This document shows positions 16,753 through 25,410 of a stretch of 64,000 bases of DNA, piece after piece. Under the pieces are notes generated by a model. It was not told where the DNA came from. It was given only the letters and a program-made list of their open reading frames with translations, and ran no database searches. The position numbers and the translations under genes were made by a program. Every line of letters begins with the position of its first letter. The first letter of the stretch is position 1. Origin of the DNA: Marinibacterium profundimaris (GTDB taxonomy: Bacteria; Pseudomonadota; Alphaproteobacteria; Rhodobacterales; Rhodobacteraceae); assembly GCF_002210095.1 (NCBI RefSeq), contig NZ_AQQR01000008.1, forward strand, positions 124,001 to 188,000. Reading direction: 5' to 3'.

Positions 16753-16795
16753 TGGACGGCGCTCGCCTTCGGCATCGCCCCGGCCGCCGTCCCGC
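16753..16795. repeat. Palindromic element after smc; dispersed element, copy 2
   Basis: GGACGGC (16754-16760) pairs with GCCGTCC (16786-16792). The sequence follows the copy at 433-472 closely, differing by a few substitutions and a three-base gap. It begins 13 bases after the smc stop. Confidence 0.6.
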
Positions 16796-16862
16796 TTCAC
16801 ACTTGGTTAACCACGATAACCCACCTTGGCTCCGTCGCGACCCTTCGCGGCGGAAGGAGGTG

Positions 16863-16958
16863 ATGATCCTGAAACAGGACGCTTATTGGAAGTGGATGGT
16901 GATCCTGACGGCGGCTGCGCTGCTCGTCTCCATCATCCGGCTCATCTCCGGTCTCTGA
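16863..16958 (+). CDS. Small single-span membrane protein (31 residues)
   Basis: Encodes MILKQDAYWKWMVILTAAAL and a further 11 hydrophobic residues: a short polar head and one membrane helix. An unusually strong Shine-Dalgarno AAGGAGG (16854-16860) is present, though it sits only two bases from the ATG, so an alternative start a few codons on is possible. A strong terminator follows 12 bases after the stop. It sits between smc and the transglycosylase, which is on the opposite strand. No family recognised. Strong translation and termination signals make it more credible than a random short frame. Confidence 0.55.
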   Translation: MILKQDAYWKWMVILTAAALLVSIIRLISGL

Positions 16959-16970
16959 CCGGGTATGAGA

Positions 16971-17006
16971 AGCCCCGCAGAGCGGCAACTCTGCGGGGCT
17001 CGTTTC
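16971..17006 (+). terminator. Intrinsic terminator after the small membrane-protein gene
   Basis: A 12-base perfect stem AGCCCCGCAGAG/CTCTGCGGGGCT (16971-16982 with 16989-17000), 6-base loop, then CGTTTC. The T-run is short but the stem is very strong. Confidence 0.8.
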
Positions 17007-17084
17007 GGTGATGAACCTGAAACACTTACTGGAATGGCCAGGAAACTACCATTTCCTTATCATCCGGTAAAGATCCACGCCCCG

Positions 17085-18248
17085 TCACAGCGCATTCAGC
17101 AGCTCCACCGTCGGCCAGGCATCCGCCGGCATCCCCAGCCGCTGCTGCTCGGCCTGCACCGCCGTCCGTGTGCCCGCGCCCAGAATGCCGTCCACGCCGC
17201 CCACGTCATGGCCCCGCGCGGCCAGCCGGCGCTGCAGCTCCATCATCTGCTTGGCCCTCAGCCCGGGATCGGGATCGCCGGCCAGGTAGATCGGCGCCCC
17301 TTCCAGCCGCGTCGCGAAATAGGCGGCCGTCATCACGTAGACGAAGCTTTGGTTCCACTCGAAATAGACGTCGAAATTCGGATAGGCGAGGAACGCCGGG
17401 CCGTTGCGCCCCTGCGGCAGCACCAGTGACGCCGGCAGGTCCGCCAGCTGTCCCTCGCGGGCCTCGACCCCCAGTGCCGCCCAGTCGGCGGAGGGGCGGG
17501 GCTTGCCCGGGCCGGAGAGAGACCAATCCAGCCCGTCTGGCACGACAACCTCCTGGATCCAGGGCTCGCCCGGGCGCCAGCCGAGGCTGGAGAGCAAATT
17601 CGCCCCCGACATCAGCGCATCCGGCGCCGAGCTCTTCAGTGTCACGTGGCCGTCGCCATCGCCGTCCACACCGTTTTCAAGGATGTCGCCGGGCAGCATC
17701 TGCACCATGCCGATCTCGCCCGCCCAGGCGCCGGTGGTCGTGTCCGGGTCGAAATCACCGTTCTCGTAGAGCTCAAGCGCCGCGAAGACCTGGGGCCGGA
17801 ACAGATCGGGCCGGCGGCAATCGTGTGACAGGGTCACCAGCGCGTTCAGCGTGTTGAAATCGCCCTGGACGGCGCCGTAATCCGTCTCGAAGGCCCAGAA
17901 GGCCAGCAGCACGCCGCGCGACACGCCGTATTGCGCCTCGATCCGGTCGAAGACCCCGGCGTAGCGCTCCGCGTTCTGGCGGCCGCGCTGGATCCGGTTC
18001 TGGCTGATCAGCCGTCGCGAGAAATCGAGGAACGGGCGCTGGAACACGCCCTGGGCGCGATCGGCCCGCAGCACCGCGGGATCCTGCCGCGCGGTGGCGA
18101 AGAACCGGTCCACCGTCTCGGGCGCGTGGCCCCGGCTGACCGCCTCGGATTTCAGCCCGGCGACGAAGCTGTTGAAGGGGCCGCCGCATTGGGCGGAAAC
18201 AGGGCCGGCCAGCAGCGTGGCGGCACAGGCGAGAAGAAGGCGGCGCAT
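17085..18248 (-). CDS. Lytic murein transglycosylase (MltB family) with peptidoglycan-binding domain
   Basis: 387 residues. A signal peptide (MRRLLLACAATLLAGPVSA) precedes an SLT/MltB-type catalytic domain. The catalytic glutamate is E121 in AFWAFETDYGAVQGDFNT, and GEIGMVQMLPGDIL supports the family. Residues ~325-387 form a PG_binding_1 repeat (LQRRLAARGHDVGGVDGILG). It cleaves the MurNAc-GlcNAc bond in periplasmic murein with anhydro-sugar formation. The signal has no lipobox, so it is probably soluble in the periplasm. It is 32 bases downstream of cobD on the same strand. Confidence 0.92.
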   Translation of the reverse strand: MRRLLLACAATLLAGPVSAQCGGPFNSFVAGLKSEAVSRGHAPETVDRFFATARQDPAVLRADRAQGVFQRPFLDFSRRLISQNRIQRGRQNAERYAGVFDRIEAQYGVSRGVLLAFWAFETDYGAVQGDFNTLNALVTLSHDCRRPDLFRPQVFAALELYENGDFDPDTTTGAWAGEIGMVQMLPGDILENGVDGDGDGHVTLKSSAPDALMSGANLLSSLGWRPGEPWIQEVVVPDGLDWSLSGPGKPRPSADWAALGVEAREGQLADLPASLVLPQGRNGPAFLAYPNFDVYFEWNQSFVYVMTAAYFATRLEGAPIYLAGDPDPGLRAKQMMELQRRLAARGHDVGGVDGILGAGTRTAVQAEQQRLGMPADAWPTVELLNAL

Positions 18249-18280
18249 GGCGGATCCGGTGTTGCAGAGGTTGCCCCTGC

Positions 18281-19201
18281 CTACACAAGCACCAGCACAA
18301 AGACCAGCAACAGCCCCACCGCCCAGGTCGCCCAGAGGCAGGAGATCGCCGCCTCCACGTCTGCCGCGCCGATCTCGCGCCGGCCGTCCGGGTTGACCCA
18401 GGCGAGATCGCGCATCTGCCCGTCGTAGCTGCGCGGGCCGGCCAGTGCCACGTCGAGCACGCGCGCCATGGTCGCCTCGGGCCAGCCGGCGTTGGGGGAT
18501 TTGTGCCCGCGCGCATCGGCGACGATATCGGCCAGCGGCAGGCGGCGGCGGGCGCCGATCGCGATCATCAGCGCGGTCAGCCGCGAAGGCGCCAGGTTCA
18601 GCAGGTCGTCGAACCGGGCGGCGGCCCAGCCAAAGGCCTCGTGCCGGGGGGTGCGGTAGCCGATCATGCTGTCGGCGGTGTTCACCACCTTGTAGATCAG
18701 GATCCCGGGCAATCCGCCCAGCAGGAACCAGAAGGCCGGCGCCACCACCCCGTCCGAGAGGTTCTCGGCCGCGCTTTCGATGGCAGACCGGGCAATGCGG
18801 GGCGCATCCATGTCGGTCGTGTCGCGGCTGACGATCATCGAGACGGCCCGCCGCCCCTCGGGCAGGCCCTGCCGCAGGCCATCGGCCACCGCGCGGACGT
18901 GATCGACCAGGGACCGCTGCGCCAGAAGCACCGCGGCGCCCAGGATCTCGACCACAGGTCCGCCAAGCGCGAGGCACCAGCCCAGCAGCCCCGCACCCGC
19001 CACCAGCAGCACCAGCGCCAGCACGCCCCGGGCCCGGCGCGCGGCGTCGGACAGCGCGTGGTGGTTCAGCCGCCGGTCGAGCGCCGCAACAGCGCGGCCC
19101 ATCAGCACCGCCGGATGCGGCAGCCGCGACCACAGCCAGCCGGGTTCGCCCATCAGGGCATCCAGCAGCAGGGCCAGGGAGAGGCACAGCGGTGTCGTCA
19201 T
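18281..19201 (-). CDS. cobD: Adenosylcobinamide-phosphate synthase CobD/CbiB
   Basis: A 306-residue inner-membrane protein that attaches aminopropanol (phosphate) to adenosylcobyric acid, a late step of cobalamin synthesis. Family marks are [20 protein letters not shown] near the N-terminus, [22 protein letters not shown] and the segment [12 protein letters not shown]. About five hydrophobic helices. It stands apart from other cob genes here. The 174 bases upstream do not contain a recognisable cobalamin riboswitch. The product serves the AdoCbl-dependent mutases implied by mcd and the adenosyltransferase elsewhere in the window. Confidence 0.94.
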   Translation of the reverse strand: MTTPLCLSLALLLDALMGEPGWLWSRLPHPAVLMGRAVAALDRRLNHHALSDAARRARGVLALVLLVAGAGLLGWCLALGGPVVEILGAAVLLAQRSLVDHVRAVADGLRQGLPEGRRAVSMIVSRDTTDMDAPRIARSAIESAAENLSDGVVAPAFWFLLGGLPGILIYKVVNTADSMIGYRTPRHEAFGWAAARFDDLLNLAPSRLTALMIAIGARRRLPLADIVADARGHKSPNAGWPEATMARVLDVALAGPRSYDGQMRDLAWVNPDGRREIGAADVEAAISCLWATWAVGLLLVFVLVLV

Positions 19202-19375
19202 GGTCTTGTCTGCCTTCGGGTGGTCGTTTCAATTGTTCAGCAAGGCACTGTTCCCGGGCAGGGCAAGCATGAAACCGCCATATTAATGCCGGGCTCACAT
19301 ATATTAATGGTTTGTTAACACACGAAGCCCACGATCATCGAGCCTGGAGGAACCGGATATCCGAAAGCAGTGGTT

Positions 19376-19738
19376 ATGAAAGTCCTGATCGTCGAGAGCA
19401 AATCAGAACTCGGGAGCATGTGGCAAAGGCATCTTCAGCGTCTCGGCTCCGAGGCGGACCTGGTCCGCTCGCAGGCGGCCGCGATCGAGGCCTTGCAGGA
19501 AAGCGACTATGACATCCTGATCCTCGATCTCGTCCTCAGCGACGGAAGTTCGCTGTCGGTGGCGGATTTCGCCAATTACCGCTGCCCGAAAGCGCGGGTT
19601 ATCTTTGTCACCAACACCACCTTCTTCTCGGACGGGTCGATCTTTGCCCATTCGCCGAATGCCTGCTCCTATGTGCCCTCGGGGACCAGCCCCGAGGACC
19701 TGGCCGCCATGGCCGAGCATTACGCCGCGCTGCGTTGA
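19376..19738 (+). CDS. Stand-alone receiver-domain protein, degenerate
   Basis: A 120-residue CheY-like domain with no output domain. The phosphoacceptor is likely D51 (DILILDLVLSDG). However, the acidic pair near the N-terminus is only E8-Ser9, and the conserved Lys before the last helix is replaced (YVPSG, S102 where K is expected). Such a protein may be phosphorylated poorly or act as a pseudo-receiver. ATG at 19376; GTG two codons before is the alternative. A GGAGG lies 20 or more bases upstream, too far to be the site. Its last 19 bases overlap the convergent gene. Confidence 0.8.
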   Translation: MKVLIVESKSELGSMWQRHLQRLGSEADLVRSQAAAIEALQESDYDILILDLVLSDGSSLSVADFANYRCPKARVIFVTNTTFFSDGSIFAHSPNACSYVPSGTSPEDLAAMAEHYAALR

Positions 19739-20709
19739 TCCCGGCCGTGCGGCGCGGTGAAATCGGGCCGCGGGGTGATCGGGATGATCCGGTAGGGGTT
19801 AACCGACTCGTGGCTGTAATGGTAATGGCGCACGATATGGTCGAAATGCGTGGTCTCGGCCACGCCGGGCCACTGGTACAGCTCTCGCGTGTAGCCCCAG
19901 AGGTTGGGGAAATCGATGATCCGGTCGCGGTTGCACTTGAAATGCCCGTGGTAGACCTTGTCAAACCGCAGAAGAGTCGTCAGCAGGCGCCAGTCGGCCT
20001 CGGTCACGCGGTTGCCCATCAGGAAGCGGTTGGTGGACAGGCGATCCTCGATCCAGTCGAGCGAGTCGAAGAGCGCGTGCACCGCCTCGTCATAGGCGCT
20101 TTGCGAGGTGGCGAAACCGGACTTGTAGACGCCGTTGTTCACCGTGTCGTAGATCCGCGCGTTCACCGGCTCGATCGCCTCGCGCAGCTCTTCGGGCCAG
20201 TAATCGTCGGTGTTGCCCGTGAGGCCGTTGAAGGCGGAGTTGAACATGCGGATGATCTCGGCGCTTTCGTTCGACACGATGGTCTCGCGCTGCTTGTCCC
20301 ATAGCACGGGCACGGTGACCTTGCCGGTATAGGACGGATCGGCCTTCTGGTAGACCTTGTAGAGATGGCTGAGCCCCATCAGCGTGTCGCCGGTGGCGCC
20401 ATCGAACCCGGTGTCGAAGGTCCAGCCCTTGTCGAGCATGTCGGGATGCACGACCGAGACGCTGATATGCGGCGTCAGGCCCTTCAGTATGCGGAAGATC
20501 AGGGCGCGGTGGGCCCAGGGGCAGGCATAGCTGACATAAAGGTGGTAGCGCCCGAGCTCGGCGGGAAAGCCGCCTTCGCCCGAGGGGCCGGGCGCGCCGT
20601 CGGGGGTCACCCAGTTGCGGAAATCCGAATCCTTCCGCTTGAAGGCGCCGTCCTCGGATTTCGCGATCAGCGCGCTGTCTTTCCATTCACCGTCGACAAG
20701 CTGTCCCAT
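19720..20709 (-). CDS. Glutathionyl-hydroquinone reductase (Xi-class glutathione transferase)
   Basis: 329 residues. The thioredoxin-like domain has the catalytic SYACPWAHRAL (C63), the Xi-class CPWAH motif; a helical domain follows with YWPEELREAIEPVNARIYD and FLMGNRVTEADWRLLTTLLR. The enzyme reduces glutathionyl-hydroquinones using glutathione, in quinone detoxification. Start ATG at 20707-20709 has GAGAGGAG upstream. It is typically 310-330 residues, so full length. The 3' end overlaps the receiver gene on the other strand by 19 bases. Confidence 0.93.
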   Translation of the reverse strand: MGQLVDGEWKDSALIAKSEDGAFKRKDSDFRNWVTPDGAPGPSGEGGFPAELGRYHLYVSYACPWAHRALIFRILKGLTPHISVSVVHPDMLDKGWTFDTGFDGATGDTLMGLSHLYKVYQKADPSYTGKVTVPVLWDKQRETIVSNESAEIIRMFNSAFNGLTGNTDDYWPEELREAIEPVNARIYDTVNNGVYKSGFATSQSAYDEAVHALFDSLDWIEDRLSTNRFLMGNRVTEADWRLLTTLLRFDKVYHGHFKCNRDRIIDFPNLWGYTRELYQWPGVAETTHFDHIVRHYHYSHESVNPYRIIPITPRPDFTAPHGRDQRSAA

Positions 20710-20928
20710 GGGGTCTCCTCTCGCTCTATTCAGGGATAAACCTAGGGGTTCTGGCGCGAATGTCAGCCGTGCCGCTGCGCGCAGCCCCTCTGCAATGCCA
20801 CACGGAACGCGGTTCGAAGGCTTCAGAGGTGCATGTCCGCAACAATACGTGGAACCACGTAGGGGCAGACTTGTTAACCGGTCACGTGGCAGGCTCACTG
20901 CCACAAAACCCTGTCCGGAGATTCGATC

Positions 20929-21276
20929 ATGACCACCTATCTTCCCAAGGATGTACGGGACGGTCTGGATGCCGCGCGGCTTGCCGAGCTGCGCCGGAAG
21001 AACCGTCTGCGCGTGATGGCCGGTGGCAAGACCTGGCCTGTCCTGCGCCTGTGGCGCACCGGTTTCTCGGTCGAAAGCGCGGTCGTGCCTGCGCTGCGCG
21101 GGCTGGTCGACGTCTATGACGGGGCCGAGCATCTCTATCAGTGTCTGATCGTCGCCAGCGGCGAGGAGGGCGGAGAGATGTGCTATGAATTCAAGCGCAA
21201 CACCGCAGCGACCCAGACGCCGCCTCTGGATCACTTCCGCGAGCCCAACGGGCCTGTCGCGCTGCTGCCGCGATAA
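20929..21276 (+). CDS. Conserved hypothetical protein
   Basis: 115 residues, soluble, basic N-terminus (LRRKNRLRV) followed by beta-rich sequence WPVLRLWRTGFSVESAVVP and GLVDVYDGAEHLYQCLIVAS. The layout (Arg-rich start, short strands) is faintly like a PilZ domain, but the RxxxR and D/NxSxxG motifs are not both present, so I do not assign it. An apparent start at ATG 20929 follows GGAG by 10 bases. Flanked by intergenic gaps of about 220 and 150 bases. Confidence 0.7.
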   Translation: MTTYLPKDVRDGLDAARLAELRRKNRLRVMAGGKTWPVLRLWRTGFSVESAVVPALRGLVDVYDGAEHLYQCLIVASGEEGGEMCYEFKRNTAATQTPPLDHFREPNGPVALLPR

Positions 21277-21427
21277 CGCGGGTCCGCAGGGGCAGGGGGA
21301 TGACCGCCCTGCCGCATGTTGAGATTGTCCGACGCGCCGCTCGCCCCGCCTAGCGGCGCGTCTCGCTTTCGGGGCGCCTGTTTCCTGAACGCCCGCCTGT
21401 TGACCGCCCCGCCTGTTGACCGCCTGT

Positions 21428-22609
21428 CTACTGCAGGTCCGCGAAGGCCTTCGTCATCCGGTCCACGGCGGTTTCGACCTGGGCTCGGGGCATGGCGATA
21501 TTGAACCGCATGAAGCCCTCGCCGCCCGTCCCGAAGGCCGGGCCGTCGTTCACGGCGATCTTCGCGTCCTCGGCGATGCGGCGGGCGATCTCGTCCTGCG
21601 TCATGCCGGTGGCGTTGAAATCCACCCAGCTCAGGTAGGTCGCCTGCATCGGCATGGAGCGCAGCCCGGGGATCGCGTTGATCCCGGCGTCAAAGACCTT
21701 CCGGTTGCCGTCGAGATAGTCGGTCAGCGCGTCGACCCAGTCGGCGCCGGCGGGCGAATAGGCGGCGGTGGCGAATTCCACGCCGAAGATGTTGCTCGAG
21801 ACCCGCAGCGCCTCCTTGCGCCTGGCGAATTGCGCGCGCAGGGCGTCGTCCTCGATGATGACCAGCCCGGTGTGCAGCCCGGCCAGGTTGAAGGTCTTCG
21901 ACGGCGCCACCAGGGTCACCAGCCGGTCGGTCACGCCCTCGATCAGGTTCATCGGGATGTGCTTTTGCCCCGGCAGGATGAGGTCGTGGTGGATCTCGTC
22001 CGAGATCAGCAGCAGGTCATGGCGCTTGGCGAAGGCGGCGATGGCCTCCAGCTCGGCCCTGCTCCAGATCCGGCCGCCGGGATTGTGCGGCGAACACAGG
22101 ATCAGCACCTTCTCCGACCCGTCCATCTGCGCGTCCCAGGCGTCGAAATCCAGCGCATAGACGCCATCTTCGATCGGCATCACGCATTCGACCACCTTGC
22201 GGTCGGCGCCGAGGATTGTCTTGGCGAAGGCATGGTAGACCGGCGTGAACAGCACGATCCCGTCGCCGGGCTGCGTATAGGTGTCGAGGCAGAGCGCCAC
22301 GGCGTTCACGATCCCCGTCGTGGTGAACATGTGCGCCGGATCGGCGGCCCAGCCGTGGCGCGCCTTCATCCACCAGGCGGCGGCGTCGAACAGGCCGCCG
22401 TCGCCGGTGGTGTAGCCGAAGAACCCGTGCTCGACCATCTCGCGCCCGCGGTCCAGCACGACCTGCGGCGAGCGGAAGTCCATGTCGGCGACCCACATCG
22501 CCATGCCATCCTCTGCCGCGACGCCGCTGAACTTCTCCATCGCGTCCCACTTGGCACAACCCGAGCCGCGGCGGTCGATGATCTGGTCAAAATTCGGGGC
22601 GGTGCTCAT
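21428..22609 (-). CDS. patB: PLP-dependent aminotransferase/C-S lyase of the MalY/PatB family
   Basis: 393 residues of fold-type I. The PLP lysine lies in APSKTFNLAGLHTG. SPHNPGGRIW and SDEIHHDLIL are the typical substrate- and cofactor-binding segments, and IIDRRGSGCAKWD at the N-terminus (with KWD) marks the PatB/MalY type. These enzymes cleave cystathionine or other cysteine conjugates to pyruvate, ammonia and a thiol. ATG at 22607-22609. It diverges from the deformylase cluster, with 99 bases between. The exact substrate is not set by sequence. Confidence 0.9.
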   Translation of the reverse strand: MSTAPNFDQIIDRRGSGCAKWDAMEKFSGVAAEDGMAMWVADMDFRSPQVVLDRGREMVEHGFFGYTTGDGGLFDAAAWWMKARHGWAADPAHMFTTTGIVNAVALCLDTYTQPGDGIVLFTPVYHAFAKTILGADRKVVECVMPIEDGVYALDFDAWDAQMDGSEKVLILCSPHNPGGRIWSRAELEAIAAFAKRHDLLLISDEIHHDLILPGQKHIPMNLIEGVTDRLVTLVAPSKTFNLAGLHTGLVIIEDDALRAQFARRKEALRVSSNIFGVEFATAAYSPAGADWVDALTDYLDGNRKVFDAGINAIPGLRSMPMQATYLSWVDFNATGMTQDEIARRIAEDAKIAVNDGPAFGTGGEGFMRFNIAMPRAQVETAVDRMTKAFADLQ

Positions 22610-22708
22610 GCGGTGTCCTTTCGTGCGTCCTGCGCGGACGCTAGGGCTTTTGCGCGCATGTGCAAGGGGACGTTGCGACTGACCCTGCGATCGCTTACAT
22701 CCCATTTC

Positions 22709-23227
22709 ATGATGCGCCCTATTCTCATTCACCCCGATCCGCGGCTGAAGAAGGTCTGCGCCCCGGTCGAGGATATCTCGGACGAGCTGCGCCGCCTGGC
22801 CGACGACATGCTCGTGACGATGTACGACGCGCCCGGCATCGGGCTGGCCGCGCCTCAGGTCGGCGTGCTCGACCGGCTGATCGTGCTGGATTGCGTCAAG
22901 GAAGAGGATCAGCCGCCGCGCCCGCTGGTCATGTTCAACCCCGAGGTGATCGCCGCGTCGGACGAGACGAACACCTACGAGGAAGGCTGCCTGTCGATCC
23001 CCGAGCAATATGCCGATGTCACCCGACCCAAGGTCGTCGACGTCCGCTGGATCGACCGGGATGGCCGGGAACAGGTGGAAACCTTCGACGGGCTCTGGGC
23101 GACCTGCGTCCAGCACGAGATCGACCACCTGAACGGCAAGCTCTTCATCGATTACCTGACGCCGATGAAGCGGCAGATGATCACCCGCAAGATGCAAAAG
23201 CTCAAACGCGAGAAGGCCCGCGCCTGA
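22709..23227 (+). CDS. def: Peptide deformylase 1 (complete active site)
   Basis: Removes the formyl group from nascent chains. 172 residues with all three motifs: GIGLAAPQ (43-50), EGCLS (92-96, metal ligand C94) and QHEIDH (135-140, ligands H136 and H140, catalytic E137). The C-terminal helix is basic (KMQKLKREKARA). ATG-ATG at 22709/22712; no clear Shine-Dalgarno. First of three tandem deformylase-like genes followed by fmt. Confidence 0.96.
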   Translation: MMRPILIHPDPRLKKVCAPVEDISDELRRLADDMLVTMYDAPGIGLAAPQVGVLDRLIVLDCVKEEDQPPRPLVMFNPEVIAASDETNTYEEGCLSIPEQYADVTRPKVVDVRWIDRDGREQVETFDGLWATCVQHEIDHLNGKLFIDYLTPMKRQMITRKMQKLKREKARA

Positions 23228-23727
23228 TGGCCGTGCGCCGGATCCTGACCTGGCCGGACCCTGGGCTTTCGGTCGTGTGCGAGCCCGTGGGCTGGAACGA
23301 GGATGTCGATGCGCTGATCGCCGACATGTTCGACACGATGTACGATGCCCCGGGCCGCGGGCTGGCCGCGCCCCAGGTGGGCGTGGCCAAGCGGCTCTTC
23401 GTGATGGATCTGACCTGGAAGGCGGGGCCGCGCTCGCCCGTCGTGATGATCAACCCGCAGATCATCGACAGCGCGCCGACGCTCCAGTCCACGCCCGAGG
23501 GCTGCCTGTCGATCCCGGGCCTTCTGGTCGATGTCGAACGCCCTGAGGCGGTGATCATGGCCTGGACCGATCGCAGCGGCCTGCTGCGCGAAGAGGAATT
23601 CACCGGGTTCGGCGCGGTCTGCGTCCAGCATGAACTGGACCACCTGGACGGCATCGTCACCTTCGATCGTATCACGCCCGAGGCCCGCAAGGCCGCCGAG
23701 GCCAGCTATGCCGGGAGCCCCCAATGA
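23227..23727 (+). CDS. Peptide deformylase 2 (complete metal site, variant motif 1)
   Basis: 166 residues, overlapping the first copy by one base (TGATG). It keeps EGCLS (91-95) and HELDH (135-139). Motif 1 is GRGLAAPQ: Arg replaces the usual Ile at residue 44. It lacks the basic C-terminal helix and is shorter. It is likely to be catalytic, but with changed specificity or as a backup. It overlaps the third copy by 4 bases. Confidence 0.9.
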   Translation: MAVRRILTWPDPGLSVVCEPVGWNEDVDALIADMFDTMYDAPGRGLAAPQVGVAKRLFVMDLTWKAGPRSPVVMINPQIIDSAPTLQSTPEGCLSIPGLLVDVERPEAVIMAWTDRSGLLREEEFTGFGAVCVQHELDHLDGIVTFDRITPEARKAAEASYAGSPQ

Positions 23728-24236
23728 AAGTCGACGAACGCTTCCTCATCTATCCCGACAAGCGTCTGCGCACGCCCGCCGAGCCGGTCGAAAAGATCGA
23801 CTACGAGATCCATGGGCATTGGGTCGACATGATCGACATCATGGAGAAGATGCCGGGCCTGGGCCTTGCGGCGCCGCAGATCGGCCTGATGCTGCGCCTG
23901 GCCGTGGTGGACGCATCCGAGGAACGCGGCCAGGCCGTGCGGCTGGCCAATCCCGAGGTCATCGACGCCTCCGAAGAGACCATGGCAGTTGACGAGGCCA
24001 GCCCGAACCTTATGGGCGTCGCGGCCAAGATCAACCGGCCGGAGCGCGTCACCGTGCGCTTCCTGAACCAGCATGGCGAGATCGAAGAGCGCGATTTCGA
24101 GGGGGTTTGGTCGATCTCGGTCCAGCACCAGATCGATCACCTGAACGGCAAGATGTATATCGACCACCTGGGCCGCACCAAGCGCGAAATGCTGATCCGC
24201 AAGGCGCAGAAGCAAGCGCATCTCTGGGGCCGCTGA
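23724..24236 (+). CDS. Deformylase-like protein 3, active-site residues lost
   Basis: 170 residues in the deformylase fold. Motif 1 is intact (GLGLAAPQ, 45-52), but motif 2 reads EASPN (91-95), so the metal-binding Cys becomes Ser93, and motif 3 reads HQIDH (135-139), so the catalytic Glu becomes Gln136. The two metal histidines remain. Loss of both the cysteine ligand and the general base predicts no deformylase activity. The frame is intact and tightly coupled (4-base overlap upstream, 1-base overlap with fmt), so it is not a decaying pseudogene. It may regulate or bind ribosomes or partner enzymes. Confidence 0.88.
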   Translation: MKVDERFLIYPDKRLRTPAEPVEKIDYEIHGHWVDMIDIMEKMPGLGLAAPQIGLMLRLAVVDASEERGQAVRLANPEVIDASEETMAVDEASPNLMGVAAKINRPERVTVRFLNQHGEIEERDFEGVWSISVQHQIDHLNGKMYIDHLGRTKREMLIRKAQKQAHLWGR

Positions 24237-25147
24237 TGCGGGTCATCTTCATGGGCACGCCGGAGTTCTCCGTGCCGGTGCTCGACGCGCTGGCCGGGGC
24301 GGGCCACGAGATCGCGGCGGTCTATTGCCAGCCGCCGCGCCCCGCCGGCCGCGGCAAGAAACCCCGCCCGACGCCTGTCCATGCCAGGGCCGAGGCGCTG
24401 GGGCTGAAGGTCCGCCACCCCGTTTCGCTGAAGGGCGCCGAAGAGCAGGCCGCCTTTGCCGCGCTGAAGGCCGATGTCGCCGTCGTCGTGGCCTATGGCC
24501 TGATCCTGCCTCAGCCGGTGCTCGACGCGCCGCGCCACGGGTGCCTGAACATCCACGCCTCGCGGCTGCCGCGCTGGCGCGGCGCCGCGCCGATCCACCG
24601 CGCGATCCTCGAAGGCGACGCCGAAACCGGGATCTGCATCATGCAGATGGAGGCCGGGCTCGACACCGGCCCTGTCCTGCTGCGCGAGGCGACGGCCATC
24701 CGCCCCGAGGAGACCACCGCCACGCTGCACGACCGTCTCAGCGCCATGGGTGCGGCGCTGATCGTCACCGCGCTGGACCGGCTGGATACTCTGGTGCCCC
24801 AGCCGCAGCCCGACGAGGGCGTCACCTATGCCGCCAAGATCGACAAGTCCGAGGCCCGCATCGACTGGACGCAACCGGCCGAGGCCGTCGACCGGCAGAT
24901 CCGTGGCCTGTCGCCCTTTCCCGGCGCCTGGACCGAGATCGATGGCGAGCGGGTGAAACTCCTGGCCTCGCGTGTGGCCACGGGGCAGGGGGCGCCCGGC
25001 ACGGCGCTGGATGACGCGCTGACCATCGCCTGCGGCAGCGGCGCGGTTGAGATCCTGCGCTTGCAACGCGCGGGCAAGGGGGCGCAGGATCGCGACGCGT
25101 ACCTGCGCGGCCGCCCGCTGCCCGCCGGCACGCAGCTGCAGGCATAA
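24236..25147 (+). CDS. fmt: Methionyl-tRNA formyltransferase
   Basis: 303 residues. Transfers a formyl group from 10-formyl-THF to initiator Met-tRNA, the step that deformylases later undo. [19 protein letters not shown] opens the hydrolase-like domain; the catalytic site is [16 protein letters not shown] (Asn-His) with the nearby Asp in GLDTGPVL. The C-terminal tRNA-binding domain (from ~205) has [12 protein letters not shown]. It overlaps the third deformylase stop by one base. Normal length. Confidence 0.97.
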   Translation: MRVIFMGTPEFSVPVLDALAGAGHEIAAVYCQPPRPAGRGKKPRPTPVHARAEALGLKVRHPVSLKGAEEQAAFAALKADVAVVVAYGLILPQPVLDAPRHGCLNIHASRLPRWRGAAPIHRAILEGDAETGICIMQMEAGLDTGPVLLREATAIRPEETTATLHDRLSAMGAALIVTALDRLDTLVPQPQPDEGVTYAAKIDKSEARIDWTQPAEAVDRQIRGLSPFPGAWTEIDGERVKLLASRVATGQGAPGTALDDALTIACGSGAVEILRLQRAGKGAQDRDAYLRGRPLPAGTQLQA

Positions 25148-25157
25148 GGAGAGATCC

Positions 25158-25400
25158 ATGTTCCCTACCCTCATCGGCACGGTCGTGATCGCGGGGATCG
25201 TGGGCTATGCCTCGGAAAAGACGGGCTGGACCAGGAACGGCGTGCTGCCTTCGATCATCATCTGCGTCGGCGGGGCGTTCCTGTTCTATTTCCTTCGGGT
25301 GATGTTTGGCATCGGCTTCGGCAGTCCCGGGCTGAACGCCATCGTCTCCTCGATCGGTGCGCTGATCATCGTGCCGTTCCACTGGCGCCCCCGGAAGTGA
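25158..25400 (+). CDS. Small membrane protein
   Basis: 80 residues with two hydrophobic segments (LIGTVVIAGIVGYASEK and SIIICVGGAFLFYFLRVMFG) and a third short one (NAIVSSIGALIIVPFH). The glycine spacing and the GLNAIVSSIGALI end are reminiscent of YeaQ/Tag-type proteins. AAGGAGAG precedes ATG 25158. Ten bases separate it from the next small membrane gene, and both follow fmt without a terminator, so they may be cotranscribed. Function unknown. Confidence 0.7.
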   Translation: MFPTLIGTVVIAGIVGYASEKTGWTRNGVLPSIIICVGGAFLFYFLRVMFGIGFGSPGLNAIVSSIGALIIVPFHWRPRK

Positions 25401-25410
25401 GGCCGCAGCG

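Noticed and set aside
19202-19300. Possible cobalamin riboswitch upstream of cobD
   Set aside because: The region is short and lacks the conserved core segments; only a CCGAAGGC-like string is present near the cobD start, which is not enough.
24107-25014. Long alternative frames overlapping fmt and other housekeeping genes
   Set aside because: Their sequences are the wrong-frame shadows of clear families and show Arg/Ala/Pro bias; not genes.
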